A DNA stretch of 33,011 bases from Acidimicrobiaceae bacterium. GTDB lineage: Bacteria > Actinomycetota > Acidimicrobiia > Acidimicrobiales > Ilumatobacteraceae. Each line of letters begins with the position of its first letter. Position 1 is the stretch's first letter. The translations under genes were made by a program, and so were the position numbers. Location of the stretch: positions 1 to 33,011 of the forward strand of contig JAHEDX010000042.1 of NCBI GenBank assembly GCA_024641005.1. The letters are read 5' to 3'. This document shows positions 7,393 through 15,089 of this stretch, piece by piece. Under the pieces are notes generated by a model. The model did not search any database. It was not told the DNA's origin and saw nothing but the letters and a program-made list of their open reading frames with translations.

Positions 7393-7576
7393 CGATCGAG
7401 CGCTGAGCGGATCCTGACTCCGCCGACGCGCCGTGGGTCGCCGCCTGTGCATCGACACGCCGTTTGGCGATCGCCAGCAGCACGATGATCAGCACGATCG
7501 GCCCGCCGACGAGCAGGACCTCGTCCCACCCACCCTGATGCGCGAGCAACGTGGCAGAGAAGATCATCGTGGGCAT
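7373..7576 (-). CDS. Small single-pass membrane protein (67 aa)
   Basis: A 67-aa protein with one transmembrane helix at about residues 20-37 (VLLVGGPIVLIIVLLAIA), followed by basic KRR (positive-inside signal) and a polar, Ser/Ala/Asp-rich cytoplasmic tail ending DPLDEP. Similar tiny one-helix proteins are widespread in actinobacteria without known function. Start ATG 7576 is supported by TACGAT 8 nt upstream; ATG 7567 is an in-frame alternative. It is divergent from the NifU-like gene and convergent with murA. Confidence 0.65.
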   Translation of the reverse strand: MPTMIFSATLLAHQGGWDEVLLVGGPIVLIIVLLAIAKRRVDAQAATHGASAESGSAQRSIDPLDEP

Positions 7577-7584
7577 GCCTCGGC

Positions 7585-7590
7585 ATCGTA
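7585..7590 (-). promoter_or_regulatory. -10 element of the small membrane gene
   Basis: On the minus strand, TACGAT plus 8 nt precedes ATG 7576. Confidence 0.4.
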
Positions 7591-7607
7591 CGGGATTGGC
7601 TGATTGA

Positions 7608-7877
7608 ATGGACGCTGCCATGCGTGCCCAAGTCGAAGCCTGCATCGAAGTCATCCGCCCAGCTCTGCAGGCGGACAACGGCGATATCGAACTCGTCGAT
7701 GTCGACGAGCAGACCGGCGTGGTATCGGTCCGCCTCGTCGGAGCCTGTGGCACGTGTCCCGTGTCGACACAGACGCTCAAGGGTGGGATCGAACGGATCA
7801 TGCGAGATCGTGTGGACGGAGTGACCGAGGTCATCAACGTGGCCGAGGCCGAAGCGGCGATCGACAGCTCGGTCTGA
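7608..7877 (+). CDS. NifU C-terminal domain Fe-S scaffold protein
   Basis: An 89-aa stand-alone NifU C-terminal (NFU) domain. Such proteins carry a labile [4Fe-4S] cluster, bound across a dimer by a CxxC motif, and pass it to apo-enzymes. The motif is CGTCP (Cys47, Cys50), preceded by the family hallmark IRPALQADNGDIELVDVD and followed by TLKGGIERIM. A second in-frame ATG at 7620 is a possible start. MeaB follows after 14 nt, so they may be cotranscribed. The cysteine desulfurase at 13966 is a plausible sulfur source, although it is not adjacent. Confidence 0.88.
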   Translation: MDAAMRAQVEACIEVIRPALQADNGDIELVDVDEQTGVVSVRLVGACGTCPVSTQTLKGGIERIMRDRVDGVTEVINVAEAEAAIDSSV

Positions 7878-7891
7878 CATTCTCTGAGTCC

Positions 7892-8851
7892 ATGGCCCGT
7901 ACGTCAGATCCGAACGAGCTGTTCTCGGCGGCCGTCGCCGGCGATCGCGGTGCGACGGCACGATTGCTGTCGCTGATCGAACGCGGTGGCGAGCCGGGCC
8001 GAGCGGTCGGCAGGATCGCATACCCGCGAAGTGGACAGGCCTACACCGTCGGCATGACCGGTGCGCCAGGGGCGGGCAAGAGCACGCTCACCAGTGCGAC
8101 CATCGGACACCTTCGATCCATGGATCTCGAGGTGGCGGTGCTCGCCATCGATCCGTCGTCACCGTTCACCGGCGGCGCGATCCTGGGCGACCGCGTTCGA
8201 ATGCAGGATCACGCGACGGATCCCGGCGTGTTCATCCGATCGATGGCGACCCGCGGGCACCTCGGGGGGCTCTCGCTGGCTACGCCCGAGGCGGTTCGAC
8301 TGCTCGATGCCATCGGTCGCCGTTGGATCCTGGTGGAGACCGTCGGTGTCGGCCAAGTCGAGGTCGAGATCGCCGGCAAGGCCGACACCACGGTGGTCGT
8401 GGTCAATCCCGGGTGGGGTGACAGCGTCCAGGCCAACAAGGCCGGGCTGATGGAGATCGCCGACGTGTTCGTCATCAACAAGGCCGACCGGAAAGGCGTC
8501 GAGGAAACTCGACGTGATCTCGAGCAGATGCTCGACCTCTCCGACCTGCCACGCGATGCCTGGCGCCCTCCGATCGTGCCGACGATCGCATCGACCGGCG
8601 AAGGCGTCGTCGCGCTCTGGGATGCCGTGGTCGCCCACCGTGCTCATGCCGAGTCGACCGAGCAACTGGCCCAGCGTCGGGCGTTCCGGTCGCGCGAGGA
8701 ACTGCGTGAGATCGTCGCCAATCGGTTGCGCGAGCGGGCCCGCGAGATCTGCACCGGCGATCGTTGGGACGAACTGACCTCCGCTGTCGTCGCCCACACC
8801 ACCGATCCGTGGTCCGCTGCCGACGAGATGCTCGCCGGCATCGTCGCCTGA
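7892..8851 (+). CDS. meaB: MeaB/ArgK-type P-loop GTPase
   Basis: A G3E-family GTPase that protects and reloads adenosylcobalamin-dependent methylmalonyl-CoA mutase (or a related acyl-CoA mutase). The 319-aa product shows Walker A GAPGAGKST (residues 57-65), the family signature DPSSPFTGGAILGDRVRM, the switch region ETVGVGQVEVEIAGKAD, and the base-specificity motif NKAD. The C-terminal dimerisation region is present. Start ATG 7892 places the usual about 50-residue helical N-terminus before the P-loop. It lies 14 nt after the NifU-like gene and is followed by an enoyl-CoA hydratase, a fatty or branched acyl-CoA setting. No mutase subunit lies in the window. Confidence 0.9.
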   Translation: MARTSDPNELFSAAVAGDRGATARLLSLIERGGEPGRAVGRIAYPRSGQAYTVGMTGAPGAGKSTLTSATIGHLRSMDLEVAVLAIDPSSPFTGGAILGDRVRMQDHATDPGVFIRSMATRGHLGGLSLATPEAVRLLDAIGRRWILVETVGVGQVEVEIAGKADTTVVVVNPGWGDSVQANKAGLMEIADVFVINKADRKGVEETRRDLEQMLDLSDLPRDAWRPPIVPTIASTGEGVVALWDAVVAHRAHAESTEQLAQRRAFRSREELREIVANRLRERAREICTGDRWDELTSAVVAHTTDPWSAADEMLAGIVA

Positions 8852-8885
8852 TCGCTCGGACCCGACCGGCCCAGATCCCAGCGGG

Positions 8886-8891
8886 CATGAT
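8886..8891 (+). promoter_or_regulatory. -10-like element of the enoyl-CoA hydratase gene
   Basis: CATGAT plus 6 nt precedes ATG 8898. The same hexamer occurs 7 nt before the alternative GTG start at 21724 on the minus strand. Confidence 0.4.
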
Positions 8892-8897
8892 GGACCC

Positions 8898-9674
8898 ATG
8901 ACGGAACCGGTGGTGTTGTTGGAACGTCGTGACGACGGGGTTGCCGTCGTCACGCTGAACAATGGAAAGGTCAATGCTCTGTCCGGGGCAGTGGTCGCTG
9001 CCTTGCACGAGATCGCCCTCGAGCTCACGGCGAACCCGCCCGGTGCGGTCGTGGTGACCGGGGGTGAACGGATCTTCGCTGCGGGCGCCGACATCTCCGA
9101 GTTCGGAGGGGCCGATGAGGCTCGGGGCATCACGGCGCGCATCCATGCCTCGCTCGACGCCATCGCCGCGATCCCGCGATTCGTGATCGCCGCCGTGTCC
9201 GGCTACGCGCTCGGCGGTGGATGTGAGCTGTCGCTGGCGTGCGACTACCGGATCGCCGGGGAGCGGGCGGTGTTCGGGCAGCCCGAGATCCTGCTGGGAA
9301 CGATTCCGGGCGGTGGCGGAACACAACGCCTCGCACGCCAGGTCGGCCCGAGCCGGGCCAAGGAGATCTCGATCACCGGTCGTCAGGTCAAGGCGGACGA
9401 GGCACTTCGGATCGGTCTGGTCGACGAGGTCGTGCCGACCGACGAGTTGCACGAACGGGCGCTCTCCCTCGCAGCCGAATGCGCCAGAGGGGCTGTGCTG
9501 TCGCAGGCGTTCGCGAAGCAGGCCATCGACCGCGGTCTGTCCGTGTCGCTCTCCGAAGGTCTCGAGATCGAACAGGAGCTGTTCATCGAGTCGTTCCGCA
9601 CCAATGACAGTCAGATCGGTGTGAAGAGCTTCCTCGAGCACGGACCCGGCAAGGCCGAGTTCACGGGCACCTGA
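8898..9674 (+). CDS. Enoyl-CoA hydratase/isomerase (crotonase family)
   Basis: A crotonase-fold enzyme of 258 aa, predicted to hydrate 2-enoyl-CoA in beta-oxidation or a related degradation route in the cytoplasm. The oxyanion-hole segment AAGADISEFG and the two catalytic glutamates of true hydratases are present: Glu110 in ALGGGCELSLACDYRIA and Glu130 in FGQPEILLGTIPGGGGTQRL. That pattern favours hydratase over isomerase or hydrolase activity. The C-terminal helix ending ENG-like FLEHGPGKAEFTG is complete. The start is supported by a -10-like element 6 nt upstream. It follows meaB on the same strand and converges with the glycosyltransferase. Confidence 0.92.
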   Translation: MTEPVVLLERRDDGVAVVTLNNGKVNALSGAVVAALHEIALELTANPPGAVVVTGGERIFAAGADISEFGGADEARGITARIHASLDAIAAIPRFVIAAVSGYALGGGCELSLACDYRIAGERAVFGQPEILLGTIPGGGGTQRLARQVGPSRAKEISITGRQVKADEALRIGLVDEVVPTDELHERALSLAAECARGAVLSQAFAKQAIDRGLSVSLSEGLEIEQELFIESFRTNDSQIGVKSFLEHGPGKAEFTGT

Positions 9675-9685
9675 TCACGCCATCG

Positions 9686-9704
9686 GACCGCGGCGCTGCC
9701 GGTC
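9686..9704. terminator. Hairpin in convergent gap
   Basis: GACC (9686-9689) and GGC (9692-9694) pair with GCC (9698-9700) and GGTC (9701-9704), with a 2-nt bulge. It occupies the 31-bp gap between two convergent genes. It is short, so confidence is limited. Confidence 0.35.
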
Positions 9705-9705
9705 G

Positions 9706-10866
9706 TCACGCGTCGGCGAGCGTCTCGCGGTACACGCTCACGGTGCGTCCCGCGATCGCATCCCACGAGTAGCTCGCCTCGAGCAACGCTTGGCCGCGCC
9801 GGACGAGTCGATCCGCGAGTTCGGGCTCGGTGAGCACGCGTTCGATGCAGTTCGCGAGATCGTCGGCGTTGCCAGGCTCGAACATCATCGCCGAGCCAGT
9901 TCCGCCGACGAGTTCGGCGAGTCCGCCCGTGTCGGCCACGATCAAGGGCGCCCCGCCGGCGAGTGCCTCCAGCGCTACGACGCCGAACGGCTCGTACAGC
10001 GATGGGATCACCACACACCCCGCCCGATGGATGGCCGCCCGCAGTTGGTTGTCCGACAGGAATCCCGGAACCTCGATCAGGTCGCCGACGCCGGCGATGT
10101 CGATCTGTGACTGCAACTCGGGCAGGTAACTGCCGCGTCCGGCGATCATGCATTCGAGGCCGGCCACCCGATGACGAAGAACCCCCACTGCCCTGGCCAG
10201 TACCTGGAAGCCTTTCTCGTACTGGACGCGGCCCCACGCCAGTACGAGACCGCTGCGGATGCGGCCACCCGTTTCGTCCTCGGCCGCGTGCTGCCACCAG
10301 GACGGATCGATGCCGCTCGGAATCCGCTTGACGTGTTCGGGGTCCAACTCGAAGCCGTCGAGAATGTCGCGCACGAGCAGCTTCGTCGATGTGATGACCC
10401 GTCGTGAGCGGTGTGCCTGCCACCACTCGACACTGTTGACGTCGGTCGGATTCCCCGGCCCCAGGTGGCCGCCATGGCGGCCGCGCTCGGTGCCGTGGAA
10501 GGTGGTGACGATCGGGACACCGTAGAGCGTCGCGATGACGTCGGCAGCCCAGGCCACCCTCCAGTCGTGGGCGTGCACGACGTCGGGATGCCAGTCGCCG
10601 AGCGAGCTAGAGATCGCCACCATGGCGTGGTTCCCGGAGGCGGTGCTGACGATCGGATCGTCGGGAAGCCAGGGCAGATCGACCTCAGCGCGCAGCACTC
10701 GCAGTGCGTCCACCTGTGCATCGCGGTCGGTGTCGGGCACCCGGCGGGTGATGAGCACGACCTCGTGCCCGGATCGCTGTAGCGCGTGAGCGAGCCCGTC
10801 GACGTGAGCGGCCATGCCCCCGGCCGCGCTCGGCGGAAACTCCCACGACAGCATCAGGATGCGCAC
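9706..10866 (-). CDS. GT4 glycosyltransferase, glycogen/maltosyl type
   Basis: A retaining GT-B glycosyltransferase (GT4 family, actinobacterial GlgA/GlgM-like group) of 386 aa that likely transfers glucose from a nucleotide sugar in alpha-glucan synthesis. The N-terminus MRILMLSWEFPPSAAGGMAA is the donor/acceptor loop typical of the group, followed by VVHAHDWRVAW and TFHGTERGRHGG. In the C-terminal Rossmann domain are WGRVQYEKGFQVL and the E-x7-E motif in YEPFGVVALEALAGGAPLIV. GTG 10866 is chosen over GTG 10875 because TATCGT lies 7 nt upstream of the former and overlaps the latter. The exact acceptor cannot be read from sequence. It is divergent from azlC. Confidence 0.85.
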   Translation of the reverse strand: MRILMLSWEFPPSAAGGMAAHVDGLAHALQRSGHEVVLITRRVPDTDRDAQVDALRVLRAEVDLPWLPDDPIVSTASGNHAMVAISSSLGDWHPDVVHAHDWRVAWAADVIATLYGVPIVTTFHGTERGRHGGHLGPGNPTDVNSVEWWQAHRSRRVITSTKLLVRDILDGFELDPEHVKRIPSGIDPSWWQHAAEDETGGRIRSGLVLAWGRVQYEKGFQVLARAVGVLRHRVAGLECMIAGRGSYLPELQSQIDIAGVGDLIEVPGFLSDNQLRAAIHRAGCVVIPSLYEPFGVVALEALAGGAPLIVADTGGLAELVGGTGSAMMFEPGNADDLANCIERVLTEPELADRLVRRGQALLEASYSWDAIAGRTVSVYRETLADA

Positions 10867-10873
10867 GGGCCGC

Positions 10874-10879
10874 ACGATA
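10874..10879 (-). promoter_or_regulatory. -10 element of the glycosyltransferase gene
   Basis: On the minus strand, TATCGT plus 7 nt precedes GTG 10866. Confidence 0.5.
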
Positions 10880-11008
10880 GAGGATGCACTCTCGGGACCG
10901 TCGAAGCCGACCGTCGTGGCGGGCGCGTCACCGGGACCGTCACATGGTCGTGGCGGCTGCCGAGGCGGTCGGGCGGATGCTCGCTTCGTCGTTCGGACAC
11001 GGCGTGTC

Positions 11009-11014
11009 TATCCT
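11009..11014 (+). promoter_or_regulatory. -10 element of azlCD
   Basis: TATCCT plus 7 nt precedes GTG 11022, which settles the start of azlC. Confidence 0.5.
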
Positions 11015-11021
11015 CACCGCG

Positions 11022-11696
11022 GTGGCCACTCGGGAGTTTCATCTTGACCCCGAGATCCGGCCGGTCGTGTCGGCCAGCCTCACGCTCGGCGCGGTGGTCG
11101 GCGTGTTCGGCATCGTGTTCGGGGTCGGTGCGGTGTCGGCGGGTGGATCGGTGCTGCAGGCCTGCGCGATGTCGTTGCTGGTCTTCACCGGAGCGTCGCA
11201 GTTCACCGCGGTCAGCGTGATCGACGGTGGAGGCACCACTGGTTCGGCCATGAGCAGCGCGATGCTGCTGGCAGCGCGCAACGGCGTCTACGGGCTCACC
11301 ATGGCCCGGCATCTCGACGGCTCGCTGGCTCGGCGGCTGATCGCCGCTCAACTCACCATCGACGAGTCGACGGCGATGGCGACCGCTCAGTCCGACCGCC
11401 GGTCACGTTCGACCGCGTTCTGGATCACCGGGCTGTCGGTCTATGTGTTCTGGAACCTGGGCACGCTGGTCGGGGCGATCGCCGGATCGAGCATCGACCC
11501 GAGGACCTATGGGCTCGACGCTGCGTTTCCGGCCGGGTTCGTGGCGATGGTGGCACCGCACTTCTCCACCCGGAACGGGCGCGCGGCTGGATTGCTGGGC
11601 GGCCTGATCTGTCTGGTCACGATCCCGTTCGTGCCGGTCGGGATGTCGATCTTGTGCGCCTCTGCCGCCGTGTTGGTCGGGGTGCGCAACCCATGA
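11022..11696 (+). CDS. azlC: Branched-chain amino acid exporter, large subunit
   Basis: AzlC-family inner membrane protein, 224 aa, which with AzlD exports branched-chain amino acids. Hydrophobic segments include LTLGAVVGVFGIVFGVGAVSAG, ACAMSLLVFTGASQFTAVSVI with the conserved FTGASQF motif, FWITGLSVYVFWNLGTLVGAIAG, and the closing VTIPFVPVGMSILCASAAVLVG. The NGVYGLTMA segment matches the family core RN.RY/VYG. The frame is open from 10884, but the upstream 46 codons are Arg-rich and out of character; GTG 11022 with TATCCT 7 nt upstream gives the usual family length. It overlaps azlD by ATGA (4 nt), indicating translational coupling. Confidence 0.88.
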   Translation: MATREFHLDPEIRPVVSASLTLGAVVGVFGIVFGVGAVSAGGSVLQACAMSLLVFTGASQFTAVSVIDGGGTTGSAMSSAMLLAARNGVYGLTMARHLDGSLARRLIAAQLTIDESTAMATAQSDRRSRSTAFWITGLSVYVFWNLGTLVGAIAGSSIDPRTYGLDAAFPAGFVAMVAPHFSTRNGRAAGLLGGLICLVTIPFVPVGMSILCASAAVLVGVRNP

Positions 11697-12010
11697 ACGA
11701 GATCAACTGGTTCCTCGTGCTCGGGCTGGCGCTCGGTGCCTACACCTGCAAGGTCGTGGGTTTGGTCGTCGTCGGTGCACGCACCTTGCCCCGGGTTGTC
11801 GACCGCTGTCTGATCTTGATCCCGGCGGCGCTGATCTCGGCGCTCATCGTCAAGGACACCTTGTCGGTCGGCCAGGACCTGGTGCTCGATGCCCGGGCGC
11901 TGGGCGTCGGAGCGGCGACCTTCGCGGCGTGGCGCCGGGCACCGCTGGTGCTCGTGATCGTGATCGGGGCAGCGGTCACGGCGCTCGCGAGAGCACTCGG
12001 CACAGCCTGA
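11693..12010 (+). CDS. azlD: Branched-chain amino acid exporter, small subunit
   Basis: AzlD-family membrane protein, 105 aa, the partner of AzlC in branched-chain amino acid export. Four hydrophobic segments are visible: WFLVLGLALGAYTCKVVGLVVVG, LILIPAALISALIVKD, a middle segment around ALGVGAATFAAW, and LVLVIVIGAAVTALARAL. The ATG lies in the ATGA overlap with the azlC stop. A leucine biosynthesis gene (leuA) is in the same window but 19 kb away, so no direct link is claimed. Confidence 0.88.
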   Translation: MNEINWFLVLGLALGAYTCKVVGLVVVGARTLPRVVDRCLILIPAALISALIVKDTLSVGQDLVLDARALGVGAATFAAWRRAPLVLVIVIGAAVTALARALGTA

Positions 12011-12076
12011 GGGCCAACTGCGCCCGAGCCGGTCGTGATCTTGGGGGGCGACGTCTCCGACCCGGCGACGTTGCCG

Positions 12077-13066
12077 TCAGGCGTTGGACAACGAACCGGC
12101 GTTGCGGAGTGTCTCGGCTGCCTGCTCGGGCGGCACGATGTTGATCAGCACGCCGGTGCCCCGCTCGAAGCCGGCCTGTGTGACGAGGACGGGCCACACA
12201 TGGATGTGCCAGTGGTATTCGCCGGTGTGGGCGTGCGGAGCCGTGTGAAAGCCGACGTTGTAAGCGACGTCGCCGATTGCTTTGTTCAAGAAGGCGGTCG
12301 CATCACGTAGCGCACGGCCGACGGAGGCGAGCGATTCGTCGTCGGCGTCCTGCAGGTGCAGATCGTGCCGCCTCGGCACGATCAACAGTTCGAATGGTGA
12401 GCCACTCCAGTACGGGCAGATGACGGCGACATCGTCGTTCGCGAACACGATCCGGTCGCCGGTCGCCAGTTCGGCTTCGACCGTGGTGCACAACAGGCAT
12501 CCTCCGGCAAAACGAGCGAAGGCGCGTTCTTCGTCGAGGACTTCGCCGGGCACGAACGGAAGGCCCAGCAGCTGGCCGTGAGGGTGGGCGATCGAGGCTC
12601 CGGCCTCGCGACCGTGGTTCACGATGGCCTGCGTGTAACGGATGTGGGTGATGCTGGCGTGGTCGGCGAACCGGCGCTTGAGCGTGAGCATGAACTGCGC
12701 CGCTGCATGATCGCTGAGACTGTCGAGCGAAGCATCGTGGTCGCGGGAGTACACGAACACTTCATGGATGCCGGTGCCCTCGGCCATCACGTGCACCGGG
12801 CCGTCATGGTGTACCGCGAACCCGTCATCGCCTTGGAAGGCCGGATAGAGGTTGGGGATGACGCGTGTTTCCCAGTCGCCGCCGGCACTGATCGTTTCGA
12901 GAGCGGGGGGCGTCGCCTCTTCATGGCCGGGGCAGAAGGGGCACGGTCGGTCGGCCTCGAACGACTGCAGATCGGAGCGGGGTGCGAAGTCGGTCGGGCG
13001 CCGCGCACGCTCGGCAACGATCGTGACCCAACGTCCGGTCAACTGATTCAACCGCATCTGACTCAT
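12077..13066 (-). CDS. galT: Galactose-1-phosphate uridylyltransferase
   Basis: GalT of the HIT superfamily, 329 aa, exchanges UMP between UDP-glucose and galactose-1-phosphate in the Leloir pathway. The active-site motif HPHGQ holds the nucleophilic His (His161-Pro-His163, nucleophile His163). CPFCPGHEE (Cys42, Cys45) is the N-terminal metal site. The second HIT half contains PYWSGSPFELLIVPRRH and the closing EYHWHIHVWPVL. ATG 13066 gives MSQMRLNQLTGRWVTI; ATG 13057 is the alternative. TATCCT at 13082-13077 on the minus strand lies 10 nt upstream, implying a very short leader. No galK or galE is adjacent. Confidence 0.9.
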   Translation of the reverse strand: MSQMRLNQLTGRWVTIVAERARRPTDFAPRSDLQSFEADRPCPFCPGHEEATPPALETISAGGDWETRVIPNLYPAFQGDDGFAVHHDGPVHVMAEGTGIHEVFVYSRDHDASLDSLSDHAAAQFMLTLKRRFADHASITHIRYTQAIVNHGREAGASIAHPHGQLLGLPFVPGEVLDEERAFARFAGGCLLCTTVEAELATGDRIVFANDDVAVICPYWSGSPFELLIVPRRHDLHLQDADDESLASVGRALRDATAFLNKAIGDVAYNVGFHTAPHAHTGEYHWHIHVWPVLVTQAGFERGTGVLINIVPPEQAAETLRNAGSLSNA

Positions 13067-13161
13067 GAGAAATCTCAGGATAGAGCCCGACGCGTCCAGA
13101 AGGTGACCATTCGTCCACAAGTTGCTCTCAGTGGCTCGCGGCGGGCGTGGGCGACGGTTGG

Positions 13162-13908
13162 TCAGCTCTGGCGATAGACCGAGATGTGACGATCGGAATC
13201 TGGCCGGAAGTCCGTGCGTCCGAAGGCTTCCCAGCGGTGTTCCAGCAGTAATCCTGCTTGCGAAGCCATCCGGTCGAGTTCATCGGGAGCGGTGTATCGG
13301 ATCGACCACGGGCGCAGCCGAACGCCTCCCGCCTCGGTGATCTCGACGAACTGTCCCTCGGCCAGTTGGCGGTCGGGATCGTGGCGAGACACCGACAGCA
13401 CGACGCGGTCGGTCTCGAGGGTGCGAACCGAGATGTCGTCGCCCCGTCGCGGCGGATCTTCGGGAACGAATGCCTCGATCACGAATCTGCCGCCTGGCGC
13501 CAGCCGGGCGGCCACGGCCTCGAAACACGCGGATTGGGCACTCGGTGTCCGCAGGTTGAAGAGCGTGTTGTAGGCGACGAACACCAGCGTGAAGGGGCCA
13601 TCGGGTAGATCGGTGACCATGTCGCCACGCACCACATCGACCCGGTGCTCGGGGTCGCGGGCGGTCAGCTTGGCCAGCATCGCGTCGCTGGAGTCGATCC
13701 CGGTGATCCGCAACCGCCCGGGGCCCCCGCTGTACGCCAGTGGGATCGCGAGCCGTCCGGTTCCGACGCCGAGTTCGAGCACGGGACCATCGCCGGCGAG
13801 AGCCGACAGATCGGCGATCGTCGCATCGATGTCGGAGATTCCGCCGTACCAGTCGTCGTACACGTCGGCGAACGCCGCGCCATAGCTGGTGTCGTCGTAG
13901 CCCCTCAT
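13162..13908 (-). CDS. Class I SAM-dependent methyltransferase
   Basis: A 248-aa Rossmann-fold methyltransferase. Motif I is VLELGVGTGRLAIPL (about residues 43-57), the acidic SAM-binding residue is in ITGIDSSDAML, and VRGDMVTDLPDGPFTLVFVAYNTLFNL forms motifs II-III. The N-terminus YDDTSYGAAFADVYDDWYG resembles small-molecule methyltransferases of the Methyltransf_25/UbiE-like group. The substrate is unknown. ATG 13908 is preceded by TACCGT (minus strand, 13923-13918) 9 nt upstream, giving a leader of only about 2-3 nt. It is divergent from the cysteine desulfurase, 57 bp away. Confidence 0.85.
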   Translation of the reverse strand: MRGYDDTSYGAAFADVYDDWYGGISDIDATIADLSALAGDGPVLELGVGTGRLAIPLAYSGGPGRLRITGIDSSDAMLAKLTARDPEHRVDVVRGDMVTDLPDGPFTLVFVAYNTLFNLRTPSAQSACFEAVAARLAPGGRFVIEAFVPEDPPRRGDDISVRTLETDRVVLSVSRHDPDRQLAEGQFVEITEAGGVRLRPWSIRYTAPDELDRMASQAGLLLEHRWEAFGRTDFRPDSDRHISVYRQS

Positions 13909-13953
13909 CGCAATCGAACGGTAGCTCGGCCCGGTGCCGAGCCGGCAGGTCGA

Positions 13954-13959
13954 TAGCGT
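13954..13959 (+). promoter_or_regulatory. -10 element of the iscS-mnmA unit
   Basis: TAGCGT plus 6 nt precedes GTG 13966; it is the same hexamer and spacing as at 2343. Confidence 0.5.
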
Positions 13960-13965
13960 GGACAC

Positions 13966-15087
13966 GTGGCCATCACGTATCTCGATCATGCCGCGACGAC
14001 GCCGATGCGGCCCGTCGCTGTCGAGGCGATGTTGCCGTTCTTCTCCGGTCGGTTCGCGAACCCCAGTGGCTCGCATCGGTTCGCACGCGATGCTCGACGA
14101 GCCGTCGACGAAGCCCGCGACCAGGTTGCCGACGTGTTGGGCGTCGCTCCCGGGGAGGTGGTGTTCACGGGGTGTGGCACCGAGGCCGACAACACGGCGA
14201 TCCTCGGGGCCGGGGGAGTCGCCGTCTGCTCGGCCGCCGAACATCACGCGGTGCTGCATCCGGTGCTCGAGCACGGTGGCACCGTGGTCGGTGTCGATGC
14301 CACAGGGCAGGTCGACCTCGATCGACTCTCGGCCGCGCTCACCGCCGAGACAGCGATCGTCAGCGTGATGGCCGTGAACAACGAGGTCGGCACGATCTCC
14401 GACCTCGCCGCCGTTGCGAAGCTCGTACGCCGGCTGGCTCCCCGAGCCCTACTGCACACCGATGCAGTTCAGGCGGTGAGCTGGCTCGACGTGCGCACGA
14501 TCGCCCCACTCGTCGACCTGATGTCGTTCAGTGCTCACAAGTTCGGCGGGCCGAAGGGTGTTGGCGTGCTGACGATCAGCGATGGTGTGTCGGTCGATCC
14601 GCTCATCATCGGCGGTGGTCAAGAGCGCGAGCGGCGCAGCGGCACCCACAATGTCGCCGGGATCGTCGCGCTCGCCGCGGCGCTCGTCGAGGCCGACGAC
14701 CAGCGCGCCGGCGAGAACGAACGGCTCGCAGCGTTGCGTGACCGGCTCGTCGACGGGGTGTCCGGGGCCGTCGATGGTGTCGTCGAGACGGTGCCACGCG
14801 ATCGCAAGGTCGCCGGTTCGGCCCACCTGTGCGTCGAAGGCATCGAGAGCGAATCGCTCTTGTACCTCCTGGACGAGGCCGAGATCTGTGCGAGCGCCGC
14901 GTCTGCGTGCGCGAGCGGAGCGATGGAACCGTCGCACGTACTCGCAGCGATGGGCGTCGACCGGGCGCTGGCCATGGGAGCGCTCCGTCTCACTCTCGGA
15001 CACACCACCACGATTGACGACATCGATCGCGCGGTCGATGTCGTGTCGACGAGTATCTCTCGGCTGCGTCGGGTGTCGGTGCGTTGA
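13966..15087 (+). CDS. iscS: Cysteine desulfurase (NifS/IscS type)
   Basis: A PLP enzyme, 373 aa, that takes sulfur from L-cysteine as a protein persulfide for Fe-S clusters and tRNA thiolation. The N-terminus YLDHAATTPMRPVAVEAM is typical. The PLP lysine is Lys192 in SFSAHKFGGPKG, the catalytic cysteine is Cys315 in SACASG, and RRSGTHNVAG binds the cofactor phosphate. It is slightly shorter than E. coli IscS, as expected for the actinobacterial type. The mnmA ATG follows 2 nt after the stop, so the two are translationally coupled: IscS supplies sulfur to MnmA. GTG 13966 is supported by TAGCGT 6 nt upstream. Confidence 0.93.
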   Translation: MAITYLDHAATTPMRPVAVEAMLPFFSGRFANPSGSHRFARDARRAVDEARDQVADVLGVAPGEVVFTGCGTEADNTAILGAGGVAVCSAAEHHAVLHPVLEHGGTVVGVDATGQVDLDRLSAALTAETAIVSVMAVNNEVGTISDLAAVAKLVRRLAPRALLHTDAVQAVSWLDVRTIAPLVDLMSFSAHKFGGPKGVGVLTISDGVSVDPLIIGGGQERERRSGTHNVAGIVALAAALVEADDQRAGENERLAALRDRLVDGVSGAVDGVVETVPRDRKVAGSAHLCVEGIESESLLYLLDEAEICASAASACASGAMEPSHVLAAMGVDRALAMGALRLTLGHTTTIDDIDRAVDVVSTSISRLRRVSVR

Positions 15088-15089
15088 CG

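Noticed and set aside
10884..11021. N-terminal extension of azlC up to the first ATG
   Set aside because: The 46 extra codons are Arg-rich and unlike the family, and a -10 hexamer sits 7 nt before GTG 11022.
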